In this document: one piece after another, positions 9,494 to 15,677 of the stretch
How the letters are laid out: each line of letters opens with the position of its first letter
Numbering within the stretch: the first letter of the stretch is position 1
From: CAYNLG01 sp964397995
GTDB lineage: Bacteria > Planctomycetota > Phycisphaerae > FEN-1346
Reading direction: 5' to 3'
Assembly: GCA_964397995.1 (NCBI GenBank)
Contig: CAYNLG010000041.1
Coordinates: 1 to 33,319 of the forward strand
Length of the DNA: 33,319 nt
The notes under the pieces: generated by a model
The model's input: only the letters and a program-made list of their open reading frames with translations
What the model was told of the DNA's origin: nothing
Database searches by the model: none
Program-made: the position numbers and the translations under genes

Positions 9494-10159
9494 CTATTCG
9501 ACGCGCTGCACGAATTCCGGCGGAAGCTCCCGCACCAGCCAGACTGACGGGCTGGCCCGGTGGAAGACGTGACCGGCGGCCGCGGCGCCACGGGCGTCCA
9601 CCTGGAGGATGACCGGCGGGTCCGCCCGGCGCCGGCCGACCTCCCGGGCTGCCGGCATATCCACCGACAGGTGGACGTACTGCCGCTCACGCGGATGCAG
9701 GCCCTCAACGAAGATACGTTCCGCTGCCTCCGGTGTCGTGCCGTGGAAGAGCACCGGGGGCGGATCGGCCGGGTCGTAGGCGACCGGGGGGGCAAACGTG
9801 TGCCCGTACCGGGCCCGGACGCGGTGGCCCCGTCGTTCGTACCGCGGGGCGGGCTGGTTGTCGAGGAGCCGTTCCAGGTCCTCACGCGTCAGGTCCTGAA
9901 GGCCCGACCGCTGCCGGAATGCCGCGACGAGGTCGTCGAGGGCGGCCGTCCCCGCCTCGTCCAGTTCGATGCCGAGGTCCTCCGGGTGATGGCGGAGGAC
10001 GAAGGCGAGGAGGCGGCTGAGGCGTTCCTGGCGTCCGCCCTCGGGCCGGCCCCCGCGGCCGCGGCGGCCGCGGTCTTCCCCGCCCGGTTGCCGGGGTCGT
10101 CCGTCCCGTCGCCGGCCGCGCCGGCTCGGTCCCCGGTCTTGGTCGTTGCGCGAGTCCAT
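9494..10159 (-). CDS. kptA: RNA 2'-phosphotransferase KptA/Tpt1
   Basis: KptA/Tpt1 removes an internal RNA 2'-phosphate by transferring it to NAD+, releasing ADP-ribose cyclic phosphate. In eukaryotes this completes tRNA splicing; the bacterial substrate is unclear. The core (about residues 45-221) shows LLAFVLRHHPEDLG with the Arg56-His57 pair, RARYGHT with the likely catalytic Arg115, LFHGT at 137-141, YVHLS at 161-165 and an Arg-rich GRRRADPPVIL segment for the fourth catalytic Arg. The first 44 residues are an Arg/Gly-rich disordered extension, unusual for the roughly 180-residue family and suited to RNA binding. The gene stands alone between the NfeD operon and the structured 10.2-10.8 kb region, and a palindrome sits 11 bp before its start. 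Confidence 0.93.
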   Translation of the reverse strand: MDSRNDQDRGPSRRGRRRDGRPRQPGGEDRGRRGRGGRPEGGRQERLSRLLAFVLRHHPEDLGIELDEAGTAALDDLVAAFRQRSGLQDLTREDLERLLDNQPAPRYERRGHRVRARYGHTFAPPVAYDPADPPPVLFHGTTPEAAERIFVEGLHPRERQYVHLSVDMPAAREVGRRRADPPVILQVDARGAAAAGHVFHRASPSVWLVRELPPEFVQRVE

Positions 10160-10170
10160 AGGATGTGCCT

Positions 10171-10183
10171 CACGTCAGACGTG
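10171..10183. promoter_or_regulatory. Inverted repeat just upstream of kptA
   Basis: CACGTC-a-GACGTG is a perfect 6+1+6 inverted repeat, 11 bp before the kptA start codon and next to its ribosome-binding GAGG. It could be an operator or a hairpin that limits translation; nothing else distinguishes these options. Confidence 0.4.
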
Positions 10184-10268
10184 CTCCCCCACAGGCTTAC
10201 CCTAGCCTTCCGGGCTCAGGCGCGGCAAGGGAAAACCGGCGTGGGGTGCGTTCCGGAGGGTCTGAACC

Positions 10269-10388
10269 GGCCTTGGTGAAGGCCTCCGCGTTCTGTCCCT
10301 GCAGCAAAGCGAGCAGGTTGGCGCAAGCCCCCAGGAACACGCCGGGACCGCTCCTAGGGGGGCTTCCGGGGGCGAATTCTGTGTCGCC
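10269..10388. ncRNA. Candidate structured RNA of four consecutive hairpins
   Basis: Four inverted repeats follow one another. GGCCTT (10269) pairs with AAGGCC (10279-10284), and CCTGC (10298-10302) with GCAGG (10313-10317). AAGCCCCC plus AGGA (10325-10336) pairs with TCCT, a 2-nt bulge and GGGGGCTT (10352-10365). GGCGA (10371-10375) pairs with TCGCC (10384-10388). Such density exceeds a random expectation, though GC-rich DNA inflates it. Strand and promoter are unknown and no known family was recognised. Confidence 0.35.
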
Positions 10389-10481
10389 GAGCGCGCATTT
10401 TCCTTTACCTTTGGCGCTGCCAAATTGCCGGTTAATGCCCAACAGATTGTGCCTTTTTGGGCAATTGCGGCATAGCCGTAG

Positions 10482-10509
10482 TGGCCAAGGCTATCGCGGA
10501 GTGTATACT
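10482..10509 (+). promoter_or_regulatory. Promoter for the first PEP-CTERM gene and its long leader
   Basis: TGGCCA (10482-10487) and TATACT (10504-10509) are 16 bp apart. The -10 is near consensus. Transcription would start near 10516, giving a leader of about 315 nt. Confidence 0.5.
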
Positions 10510-10515
10510 GCACGA

Positions 10516-10746
10516 GAAAAAAACCGCCGGCGATTTGACTTTCCCTTTTTTTGGGGTAACCTTCCTGTACGAAGACGCGCGGGTAGCGCGTCCTTTGGAG
10601 GCTGATGCCGTACAGGACCCCCGGCCGCGGGGATAGAGGGAAGCTGTAACGAGGCCGGGAGTCGACCGAGGGCCATGGGGATGGCCTTTGGGCAGGGTAA
10701 CCGAATAGCGTGCGCGGCAGGAGTGCTGCGCGCCGTCGACCATAGG
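10516..10746 (+). promoter_or_regulatory. Structured 5' leader (riboswitch-like candidate)
   Basis: The leader contains a 9-bp helix, 10563-10571 with 10609-10617 (TCCTGTACG/CGTACAGGA). It encloses a perfect hairpin GACGCGC-gggta-GCGCGTC (10574-10592). Next come a GTCGAC/GTCGAC pairing (10661-10666 with 10735-10740) enclosing GGCCAT-gggg-ATGGCC (10671-10686) and a GCGCGGCA-ggag-TGCTGCGC hairpin (10712-10731). An intrinsic terminator follows immediately. This aptamer-plus-terminator order is that of a transcriptional riboswitch or attenuator. No ligand class fits by eye. Confidence 0.45.
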
Positions 10747-10786
10747 CGGCCTCTGGAGGGAACTTCAGGGGCCGTTTTGCTTTTTG
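10747..10786 (+). terminator. Intrinsic terminator inside the leader, 44 nt before the gene
   Basis: A 12-bp stem (10747-10758 with 10763-10774, two G-U pairs) is closed by a GGAA tetraloop and followed by TTTTGCTTTTT. No gene on the + strand ends nearby upstream, so it can only act on the leader transcript. Confidence 0.8.
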
Positions 10787-10829
10787 GGCAGGCAAACGAG
10801 GGAGCCGTACCATACACGAGGAGCCAGAG

Positions 10830-11570
10830 ATGACAGCGCAGAGGATGCTGGTGACAGTGGGACTGACGGCGTTGCTGGTGACGGGGGGCAGTCTGACTGC
10901 CTACGCCGGCCCGACCAGCGGCCTTTACACCTCCACCGAGTTCGGTGGCTTGGTGGAAGACGGCCGGTGGTCGGAGAGTTGGATGAGCGGCGCTCCCGGC
11001 CAGGCCGGGAACATCGTTCACGCCCAGAGCTACGTGGAGGTCTCTCCGGGGGTCTTCGCGGCCACGAACCAGTGGGAGATCGCCGGGCCGACCCTCGCGG
11101 GGACGCCCTTGGTCCTGCTGGACACGGTCGTGAACGGTACCGGGACGCGGATCTATTACACGCAGTACACGGGCGGCACGATGCTCCTGGGCAACACGGG
11201 CCCCTGGTGGAACCCGCTGGATGTCGGTTCCGGGTACTTGGTGGACATCGACCACTACAGCCACACCACGCAGGTTGAGTACCTGAACGGCGTGCTGCAG
11301 GAATCGACCACCACGGTGCGTCTGGACGGGTCGCTCCCGAGCTACCCGGCGGCGGAACTGTCCCTGGCGGTCGCGGTGGCTGTGCCGCGCGGCCAGGGCG
11401 CCAACGCGCCGGCCGACTACCCGGAGTTCCTGCCCAGCAATCCGGACGCCCCGTACGGCGAGTACGGCGTGGTGCAGAAGATCCGGATGACGCTGACGCC
11501 GGAGCCGGCCACGCTGGCGTTCGTCGGCTTGGGCTTCGGGGCGCTGGTGTTGCGTCGCCGTCGCCGCTAG
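10830..11570 (+). CDS. PEP-CTERM secreted protein, paralogue A
   Basis: The 246-residue product has a signal peptide (cleavage likely after AYA, residue 27), a beta-rich domain, and the C-terminal sorting signal TPEPATLAFVGLGFGALVLR followed by an Arg cluster. PEP-CTERM proteins are exported and processed by an exosortase at the cell envelope. The domain begins with STEFGGLVEDGRWSESW and contains PGVFAATNQWEIAGP and IDHYSHTTQVEYLNGV. All three are repeated with changes in the next gene, so the two arose by duplication. No catalytic motif is visible. Start choice is supported by the GAGGAG before the ATG at 10830. Regulation probably involves the structured leader and terminator immediately upstream. 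I do not recognise the domain beyond its PEP-CTERM tail. Confidence 0.9.
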   Translation: MTAQRMLVTVGLTALLVTGGSLTAYAGPTSGLYTSTEFGGLVEDGRWSESWMSGAPGQAGNIVHAQSYVEVSPGVFAATNQWEIAGPTLAGTPLVLLDTVVNGTGTRIYYTQYTGGTMLLGNTGPWWNPLDVGSGYLVDIDHYSHTTQVEYLNGVLQESTTTVRLDGSLPSYPAAELSLAVAVAVPRGQGANAPADYPEFLPSNPDAPYGEYGVVQKIRMTLTPEPATLAFVGLGFGALVLRRRRR

Positions 11571-11762
11571 CCGCTGTTGGACAAGACCCTCCGCACGGGA
11601 GGGGATAGCCGGCGCCGCGGGCGCCGCCTGAGAGGACCCGTGCGGAAACGGATGGCATGGATCGGGCGGTCCACGGAGGGAAACGCCCCGTGGACCGCCT
11701 TTGTCTCTGGAACGTTGGGGAACCTGAACATGGTTGCCGCACGAAAGCATGAGGGGACTCAG
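11571..11762 (+). promoter_or_regulatory. Structured intergenic leader with alternative hairpins
   Basis: CCGCACGGG (11591-11599) pairs perfectly with CCCGTGCGG (11637-11645) around an inner GGCGCC-gcg-GGCGCC hairpin (11611-11625). The same left arm can instead form CCCTCC-gcacg-GGAGGG (starting 11587), so the two folds exclude each other. A terminator-like hairpin follows at 11665-11699. This may be the end of gene A, a leader of gene B, or both. Confidence 0.4.
11665..11706 (+). terminator. Terminator-like hairpin between PEP-CTERM paralogues
   Basis: A perfect 12-bp stem (GGCGGTCCACGG, 11665-11676, with 11688-11699) is followed by TTTGTCT. It lies 95 bp after the stop of paralogue A and 56 bp before the start of paralogue B. 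Confidence 0.65.
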
Positions 11763-12488
11763 ATGAAGACCGCGAAGATTCTGATGTGGGTCGCAGTGGC
11801 GGGGCTGGCGCTGGCCCAGGTGGCGCAGGCCGATCCGGTGCCCGGTCACTACGAGACCAACGACTTGGGCGGCCTGGTGGACCAGGGCCGGTGGTCGGAG
11901 TCGTGGCAGGGCGGCGGCGAAGGCGCGCTGACCAACACCGTCCATGCCATGGCGTACGAAGAGGTGTCGCCGGGCGTGTGGGCGCCGTCGGGCCAGTGGG
12001 AGATCGCCGGGCCGGCGATCAACGCCACCCCGCAGCTCATTCTCGGCACGATGCCGCCCGCCTCGTCGGGCCAGGACCAGCAGATCTGGTACACCACCTA
12101 CGGCGGTGGCACGATGGACCTGTACGACGGCCCGTGGTACACGCTGGGCGATGCGCTGCCCTACACGTGCACGGTCACTGGCTACAGCCACACGACGACC
12201 GTCAACTTCATCGACGGTGTCGAGGACAGCCGCTACACCACGGTGAACCTGACGGCGGACTTCGACAACTACGCCGGGTACTCGGTGGACCTGCTGGTGG
12301 CCGTGGCGGTGGAAGAGGGCAAGGGCAGCCCGCTGCCGACCGGGTTCCCTGGCTTCCTGCCGTCGTGCGAGACGGAAGGCGCCTGGGGCCGCGTCCAGGA
12401 GATCCGAATGACCATCACGCCGGAGCCGGCGACGATGGCGTTCGTGGGCCTGGGTCTGGCGGGCTTGGTGCTTCGCCGCCGCCGCTAA
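11763..12488 (+). CDS. PEP-CTERM secreted protein, paralogue B
   Basis: The 241-residue product has a signal peptide (MKTAKILMWVAVAGLALAQV, cleavage likely after AQA) and ends in TPEPATMAFVGLGLAGLVLR plus Arg residues. It shares with its upstream neighbour DLGGLVDQGRWSESW, PGVWAPSGQWEIAGP, TVTGYSHTTTVNFIDGV and EIRMTITPEP, so the pair is a clear tandem duplication with about half the residues kept. It is extracellular or envelope-bound after exosortase processing; no enzyme motif is seen. The ATG at 11763 was chosen since the signal peptide starts there with a GAGGGG-like purine tract before it. A bidirectional terminator lies about 36 bp after the stop. Confidence 0.9.
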   Translation: MKTAKILMWVAVAGLALAQVAQADPVPGHYETNDLGGLVDQGRWSESWQGGGEGALTNTVHAMAYEEVSPGVWAPSGQWEIAGPAINATPQLILGTMPPASSGQDQQIWYTTYGGGTMDLYDGPWYTLGDALPYTCTVTGYSHTTTVNFIDGVEDSRYTTVNLTADFDNYAGYSVDLLVAVAVEEGKGSPLPTGFPGFLPSCETEGAWGRVQEIRMTITPEPATMAFVGLGLAGLVLRRRR

Positions 12489-12524
12489 GGGTGGCGCCGA
12501 CGGCTTGATCGGTGAGCGATTCCG

Positions 12525-12564
12525 GACGGGCGATCCCGCTTCCGAGCGGGGCCGCCCGTCTTCT
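12525..12564. terminator. Terminator between convergent genes
   Basis: GACGGGCG (12525-12532) and CCCGCT (12535-12540) pair with AGCGGG (12545-12550) and CGCCCGTC (12553-12560) across a small internal loop, then TTCT. It can serve the PEP-CTERM gene on + and, more weakly, the xylanase gene on -. Confidence 0.65.
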
Positions 12565-12614
12565 ATCTGGCGAACGGGCTGGAATGCCGCAGCCTGCAGG
12601 CGGCGTTCCGAGGC

Positions 12615-13853
12615 CTATTCGCCGACCACGGTGACCCGCCAGCGGTTCTCGCCCAAGCCGAGCTCCTCGGTGCCGACGACGGGCGCCCCGCCGCCGGGTG
12701 GGGTGACCGTGACCCGGTAGGTGCCGGCGAAGCCGCGGAACGGCCACGTGCCGAGGGCGTCCGTCGTGCCGCCCGAGCGGGTCCACCACTCGTCCAGGAC
12801 GAGTTTCTTGTACATGGTGGCGGCCGGGCGGGGGGTCCAGTCCCGGGCATAGAGGGCGGCCTCAGGCTTCCAGTGGCGGCCGGCCCAGAAGCCCCACATC
12901 AGAATGCCGTTCACCTGCGGTTCGGCAAAAGCCAGCCGGTAGACGGTCTCCAGGGCGGTCCCGTCCGTGTCGTCGGTACAATCGTACTCGGTGATCTTGA
13001 TCGGGAGCCCGAAACGGGCCATCAGATCGAGGGCGGCCTTGACCTTGACGGGGTCGGGCCGGTCGTTCACGAAGTGGCCCTGCAGGCCGATGCCCCCGAT
13101 CGGGACGCCGACGTCGAGCAGGGCCTGGACCTGTTCGGCATACCGGCGGGGACGGTCCTTCCAGCCGGCGAGAATGGCGTAATCGTTGACGTAGAGGACG
13201 GCGTCCGGGTTGCCCTCGAGGGCGGCGGCGGCCATCTCGCGGATGATGCCGGGCCCGAGGCGGTCGGCGTAGAAGTCCGGGTCGAGCATCTCGTTGTTGA
13301 GGTCCCACTCGTTGACGCGGCCGCGGTAGCGGCGGGTGATGCGGCGGGCGCGGGCGAGGACGAGTTCGTGGAGGCGGGCGTCGTCCTCGACCGCCTTCTG
13401 CCACGCCGGCACGTACTTGTACTTGCCCCAGAAGATGCAGTGCCCGCGCGTCCGCAGGCCGTGGGCCTCGCTCCAAGCCAGCATGCGGTCGGCGTCGGAG
13501 AAGTCCGGCGGGCCGCCCTGCGGCTGGGTGTGGTACCACTTCATCGCGTTCTCGTGGACCACCGAGTTGAAGTGGCTGAGGAGCACCTCGCGGTACTTGG
13601 CGGCGTCCTCGGGCGAGGTCTTGCCGAGGTTGACGGCCGTGCCGAACCAGAAGGCGTGGCGCAGCATCTCCACCTGGACGGACGCTCCCGGGACGGGTTC
13701 GCCCGTGCCGTCGACGACCGAGACCGTGACGTCGGCCTTGCGGACCCGTTCGATGCGGCGGTTCGCCTGGGCCCGCCAGTCGGCTTGGGCGAGTGCGGCA
13801 GCGGGCAGGGCCGCGAGGGCCAGGCAGGCAAGGGCGGGCAGGGCGGTGCGCAT
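12615..13853 (-). CDS. Secreted GH10 endo-1,4-beta-xylanase
   Basis: The 412-residue product carries a signal peptide (to about residue 23, ALAQA). A short beta segment with VTVSVVDGTGEPVPGASVQV is typical of this GH10 subgroup. A GH10 TIM barrel follows (about 65-350). Catalytic residues are visible: the acid/base Glu188 in VNEWDLNNEM and the nucleophile Glu289 in IKITEYD. Other GH10 marks are ENAMKW (101-106), RTRGHCIFWG (134-143) and GIGLQGH (254-260). The C-terminal 50-60 residues form a small beta domain (GTYRVTVTPPGGG). GH10 enzymes cut internal beta-1,4 linkages of xylan outside the cytoplasm. A xylulokinase gene 15 kb away fits xylose use. The substrate could be another beta-1,4 glycan. 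Confidence 0.92.
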   Translation of the reverse strand: MRTALPALACLALAALPAAALAQADWRAQANRRIERVRKADVTVSVVDGTGEPVPGASVQVEMLRHAFWFGTAVNLGKTSPEDAAKYREVLLSHFNSVVHENAMKWYHTQPQGGPPDFSDADRMLAWSEAHGLRTRGHCIFWGKYKYVPAWQKAVEDDARLHELVLARARRITRRYRGRVNEWDLNNEMLDPDFYADRLGPGIIREMAAAALEGNPDAVLYVNDYAILAGWKDRPRRYAEQVQALLDVGVPIGGIGLQGHFVNDRPDPVKVKAALDLMARFGLPIKITEYDCTDDTDGTALETVYRLAFAEPQVNGILMWGFWAGRHWKPEAALYARDWTPRPAATMYKKLVLDEWWTRSGGTTDALGTWPFRGFAGTYRVTVTPPGGGAPVVGTEELGLGENRWRVTVVGE

Positions 13854-13943
13854 GGGAGGCCTCCAGTCGGGGTTCTCCTCCCTTATACGCGCCCGACGGG
13901 CGGCGGGCCAGCCTTCGTCGCGTCGGGCCGGGCGGGCCGGTCC

Positions 13944-13972
13944 TTGCGGCCGGGCGGCGGGTTTGGTCTCAT
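13944..13972 (+). promoter_or_regulatory. Possible promoter for the 14006 gene
   Basis: TTGCGG (13944-13949) and TCTCAT (13967-13972) are 17 bp apart, each four of six to consensus. The leader would be about 27 nt. Confidence 0.35.
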
Positions 13973-14005
13973 GGGGACGAACGCAAACGAGAGAGGAGCC
14001 GCTTT

Positions 14006-15121
14006 ATGTCCCGTGCCGGCTGGAGGCTTGCCGCTATCCTGGGTGGTGTTCTGGTGGCGGCCGCGACGGTCCGCGCGCCGGCGGCGTTCCCGAAGTTCAA
14101 GCCGCCCAAGCCGAACATGCCTGACCAGCGGGTATGCGTCGTGGGGCCCTTTCTGTGGGCCCGGGCCGTGGGGCCGCACGAGGATGTTTCCTTCGGGACA
14201 AAGCCCGGCGACCTGGTCTTCACCTTCACCGACGGGGCGGGGCTGAAGCGCAGCAACCTGACCAGCCGCGACCCAAACGTCGGCTATACCGCACAACTCC
14301 AGTCCCTGCGTCTCGACACCACCGGCGCCCACAACTGCAAGCTGATGCTGGGTACGATGAAGAGCGACTGGCGGTTCACCCACGGCGATAACAACGACCT
14401 CGTGCACTGGGCGGCGCGGGACCGCGTGGTCCTGTTCGTCCCGATCCGCCATCCGCAGGGAGCGGACCCGAGCGATCCCGAGGCGTATCTCATCAGCCCG
14501 TACGGCGGGCAGACCATCTCGGTGGTCGAGTTCAAGGCCGGGGAGCTCATCCACTACGAGTGGTATCGCGCCGGGCCGGACAAGCTCGACCCGCACATCC
14601 TGATGGACCTGTACCCGCACTGCGGCGGGGAGAAGGACCCGCGGCCGGGGGTCATGCAGCCGATCTTCAAGTTTGAGACGTTTCCCGGCGGGAGGTGGCG
14701 GGCCTCCATCGAGCCCGACGGCCGCGACGGCCTCGCCGGCGGGACCGACCCCGCCGGGTTCGACCTCGTCTTCACCGAGACGAGCCCCGGCGCGAGGCCA
14801 TACACGGTGGACCTGCGCGGCCAGACGGCGTGTGGGGTCAGCGTGTACTGCCCGAGCGGGAGCCCGAACCTGGGGGCCGAGATACGACTTCACCTGCAGC
14901 CGTACGACCGGGCGTCCGGCAAGGCCGTCAGCCGCCCCTGGCCGCGCGTCAAGGTGGCGGACGTCGTCCTCGGCGGGCTGGATCGCGTTCTGGCCGACCT
15001 GGAGGAGGCGAAGGCCGGGGCCTGCCCGGGCGGCGTGTGTCCGCTGCCCCCAAGCGGCGGCGCCGCGGAAGCCGCTCCCGGGGCCACACGTTGCGTCGAG
15101 GGCGAGCCCCCGGTAGACTGA
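14006..15121 (+). CDS. Uncharacterised secreted protein
   Basis: The 371-residue product has a signal peptide (WRLAAILGGVLVAAATVRAP, cleavage near residue 26) and an otherwise soluble sequence. I do not recognise a family. Around residues 120-230 it reads HGDNNDLVHWAARDRVVLFV and then DPEAYLISPYGGQTISVVEF. The spacing of aromatic and beta-forming residues suggests a beta-sandwich. The C-terminus has a small Cys-Gly-Pro cluster (GACPGGVCPLPPSGG). The ATG at 14006 follows a strong GAGAGGAG ribosome site. The GNAT gene starts 7 bp after the stop, so the two are probably cotranscribed although no functional link is evident. Confidence 0.75.
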   Translation: MSRAGWRLAAILGGVLVAAATVRAPAAFPKFKPPKPNMPDQRVCVVGPFLWARAVGPHEDVSFGTKPGDLVFTFTDGAGLKRSNLTSRDPNVGYTAQLQSLRLDTTGAHNCKLMLGTMKSDWRFTHGDNNDLVHWAARDRVVLFVPIRHPQGADPSDPEAYLISPYGGQTISVVEFKAGELIHYEWYRAGPDKLDPHILMDLYPHCGGEKDPRPGVMQPIFKFETFPGGRWRASIEPDGRDGLAGGTDPAGFDLVFTETSPGARPYTVDLRGQTACGVSVYCPSGSPNLGAEIRLHLQPYDRASGKAVSRPWPRVKVADVVLGGLDRVLADLEEAKAGACPGGVCPLPPSGGAAEAAPGATRCVEGEPPVD

Positions 15122-15128
15122 GGCCGCC

Positions 15129-15623
15129 ATGACAGACGCCCCCGCGCAACCCGAGGTCGAGATCCGCAAAGCCCGCATGGGCGACGTGGAGCGGATTCAC
15201 GCGCTCATCCTTGCCAACAGCCGCCGCCACCTGATGCTGGCCCGGAGCCGGGCCGAGGTCTATACGTCGCTGCGCGATTTCGAGGTGGCCGAGGCCGAGG
15301 GCGAGGTCGTCGGCTGCGGGGCGCTGGCCATCGCCTGGGAGAACCTGGCGGAGGTCCGTAGCGTCGCAGTGGCTGACGCGTGGCAGAACCGCGGCGTGGG
15401 CCAGCGGCTGGTGGAGGCGTGCCTGGCGGAAGCGCGGCGCCTGGGCATCGGCCGCGTGTTCGCCCTGACGATGGCCCCGGTGTTCTTCGGGCGGTTGGGT
15501 TTCGAGGAGGTCGACAAGGAGACCTTGCCACACAAGATCTGGGCCGATTGCATCAACTGCCCGAAGTTCCCGACCGACTGCGACGAGGTGGCCGTGGCGA
15601 TCGCGTTGGCGCCGGCGTCCTGA
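15129..15623 (+). CDS. GNAT N-acetyltransferase, ArgA-like single-domain type
   Basis: The 164-residue protein has one GNAT fold: IRKARMGDVERIHALI at the start, VRSVAVADAWQNRGVGQRLV at about 77-95 with the acetyl-CoA pyrophosphate loop QNRGVG, and FFGRLGFEEVDK at 119-130. The C-terminus LPHKIWADCINCPKFP followed by CDEVA is diagnostic, as I recall, of the short ArgA-like acetyltransferases proposed to make N-acetylglutamate for arginine synthesis. The cysteines there (141, 144, 151) are preserved. No other arg gene is nearby, so the physiological substrate stays open. It follows the secreted-protein gene by 7 bp and converges on gltX. Confidence 0.85.
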   Translation: MTDAPAQPEVEIRKARMGDVERIHALILANSRRHLMLARSRAEVYTSLRDFEVAEAEGEVVGCGALAIAWENLAEVRSVAVADAWQNRGVGQRLVEACLAEARRLGIGRVFALTMAPVFFGRLGFEEVDKETLPHKIWADCINCPKFPTDCDEVAVAIALAPAS

Positions 15624-15677
15624 CGGTACGCGGCGCGTGCGGCCCGCACGATGGTCCCCGCGTCCCGCTGGACGTGG

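Larger units (their letters stand above)
10160..10829. other. 670-bp hairpin-rich non-coding region
   Basis: No open frame here looks like a gene. The left part (10269-10388) contains four successive inverted repeats. A promoter lies at 10482-10509, and the right part (10510-10786) contains more hairpins and ends in a strong intrinsic terminator only 44 nt before the next gene. The sequence also shows A7 at 10517-10523 and T7 at 10546-10552. I could not match it to a known RNA family by eye. Confidence 0.7.

Noticed and set aside
10516..10560. A7/T7 runs as a minus-strand terminator
   Set aside because: The palindrome before the minus-strand T7 (CGCCGGCG) has no loop, so it does not form a proper terminator stem.
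10590..10650. Resemblance to TPP (CCTTTGGAGGCTGATG) or fluoride (GGCTGATGCCGTAC) riboswitch cores
   Set aside because: The remaining required conserved parts, such as the GCTGAGA of TPP or the 5' GATGG of fluoride, are missing or out of order.
10690..10710. GGGTAACCGAATAG resembling the 3' part of a c-di-GMP-I riboswitch
   Set aside because: The 5' GGCAAACC core and the tetraloop receptor are not present before it.
10202..10813. 203-residue minus-strand frame in the hairpin-rich region
   Set aside because: It reads through perfect hairpins and the terminator, has no domain and no family look.
12489..12614. tRNA or small RNA between convergent genes
   Set aside because: The only structure is the bidirectional terminator; no cloverleaf or CCA end.
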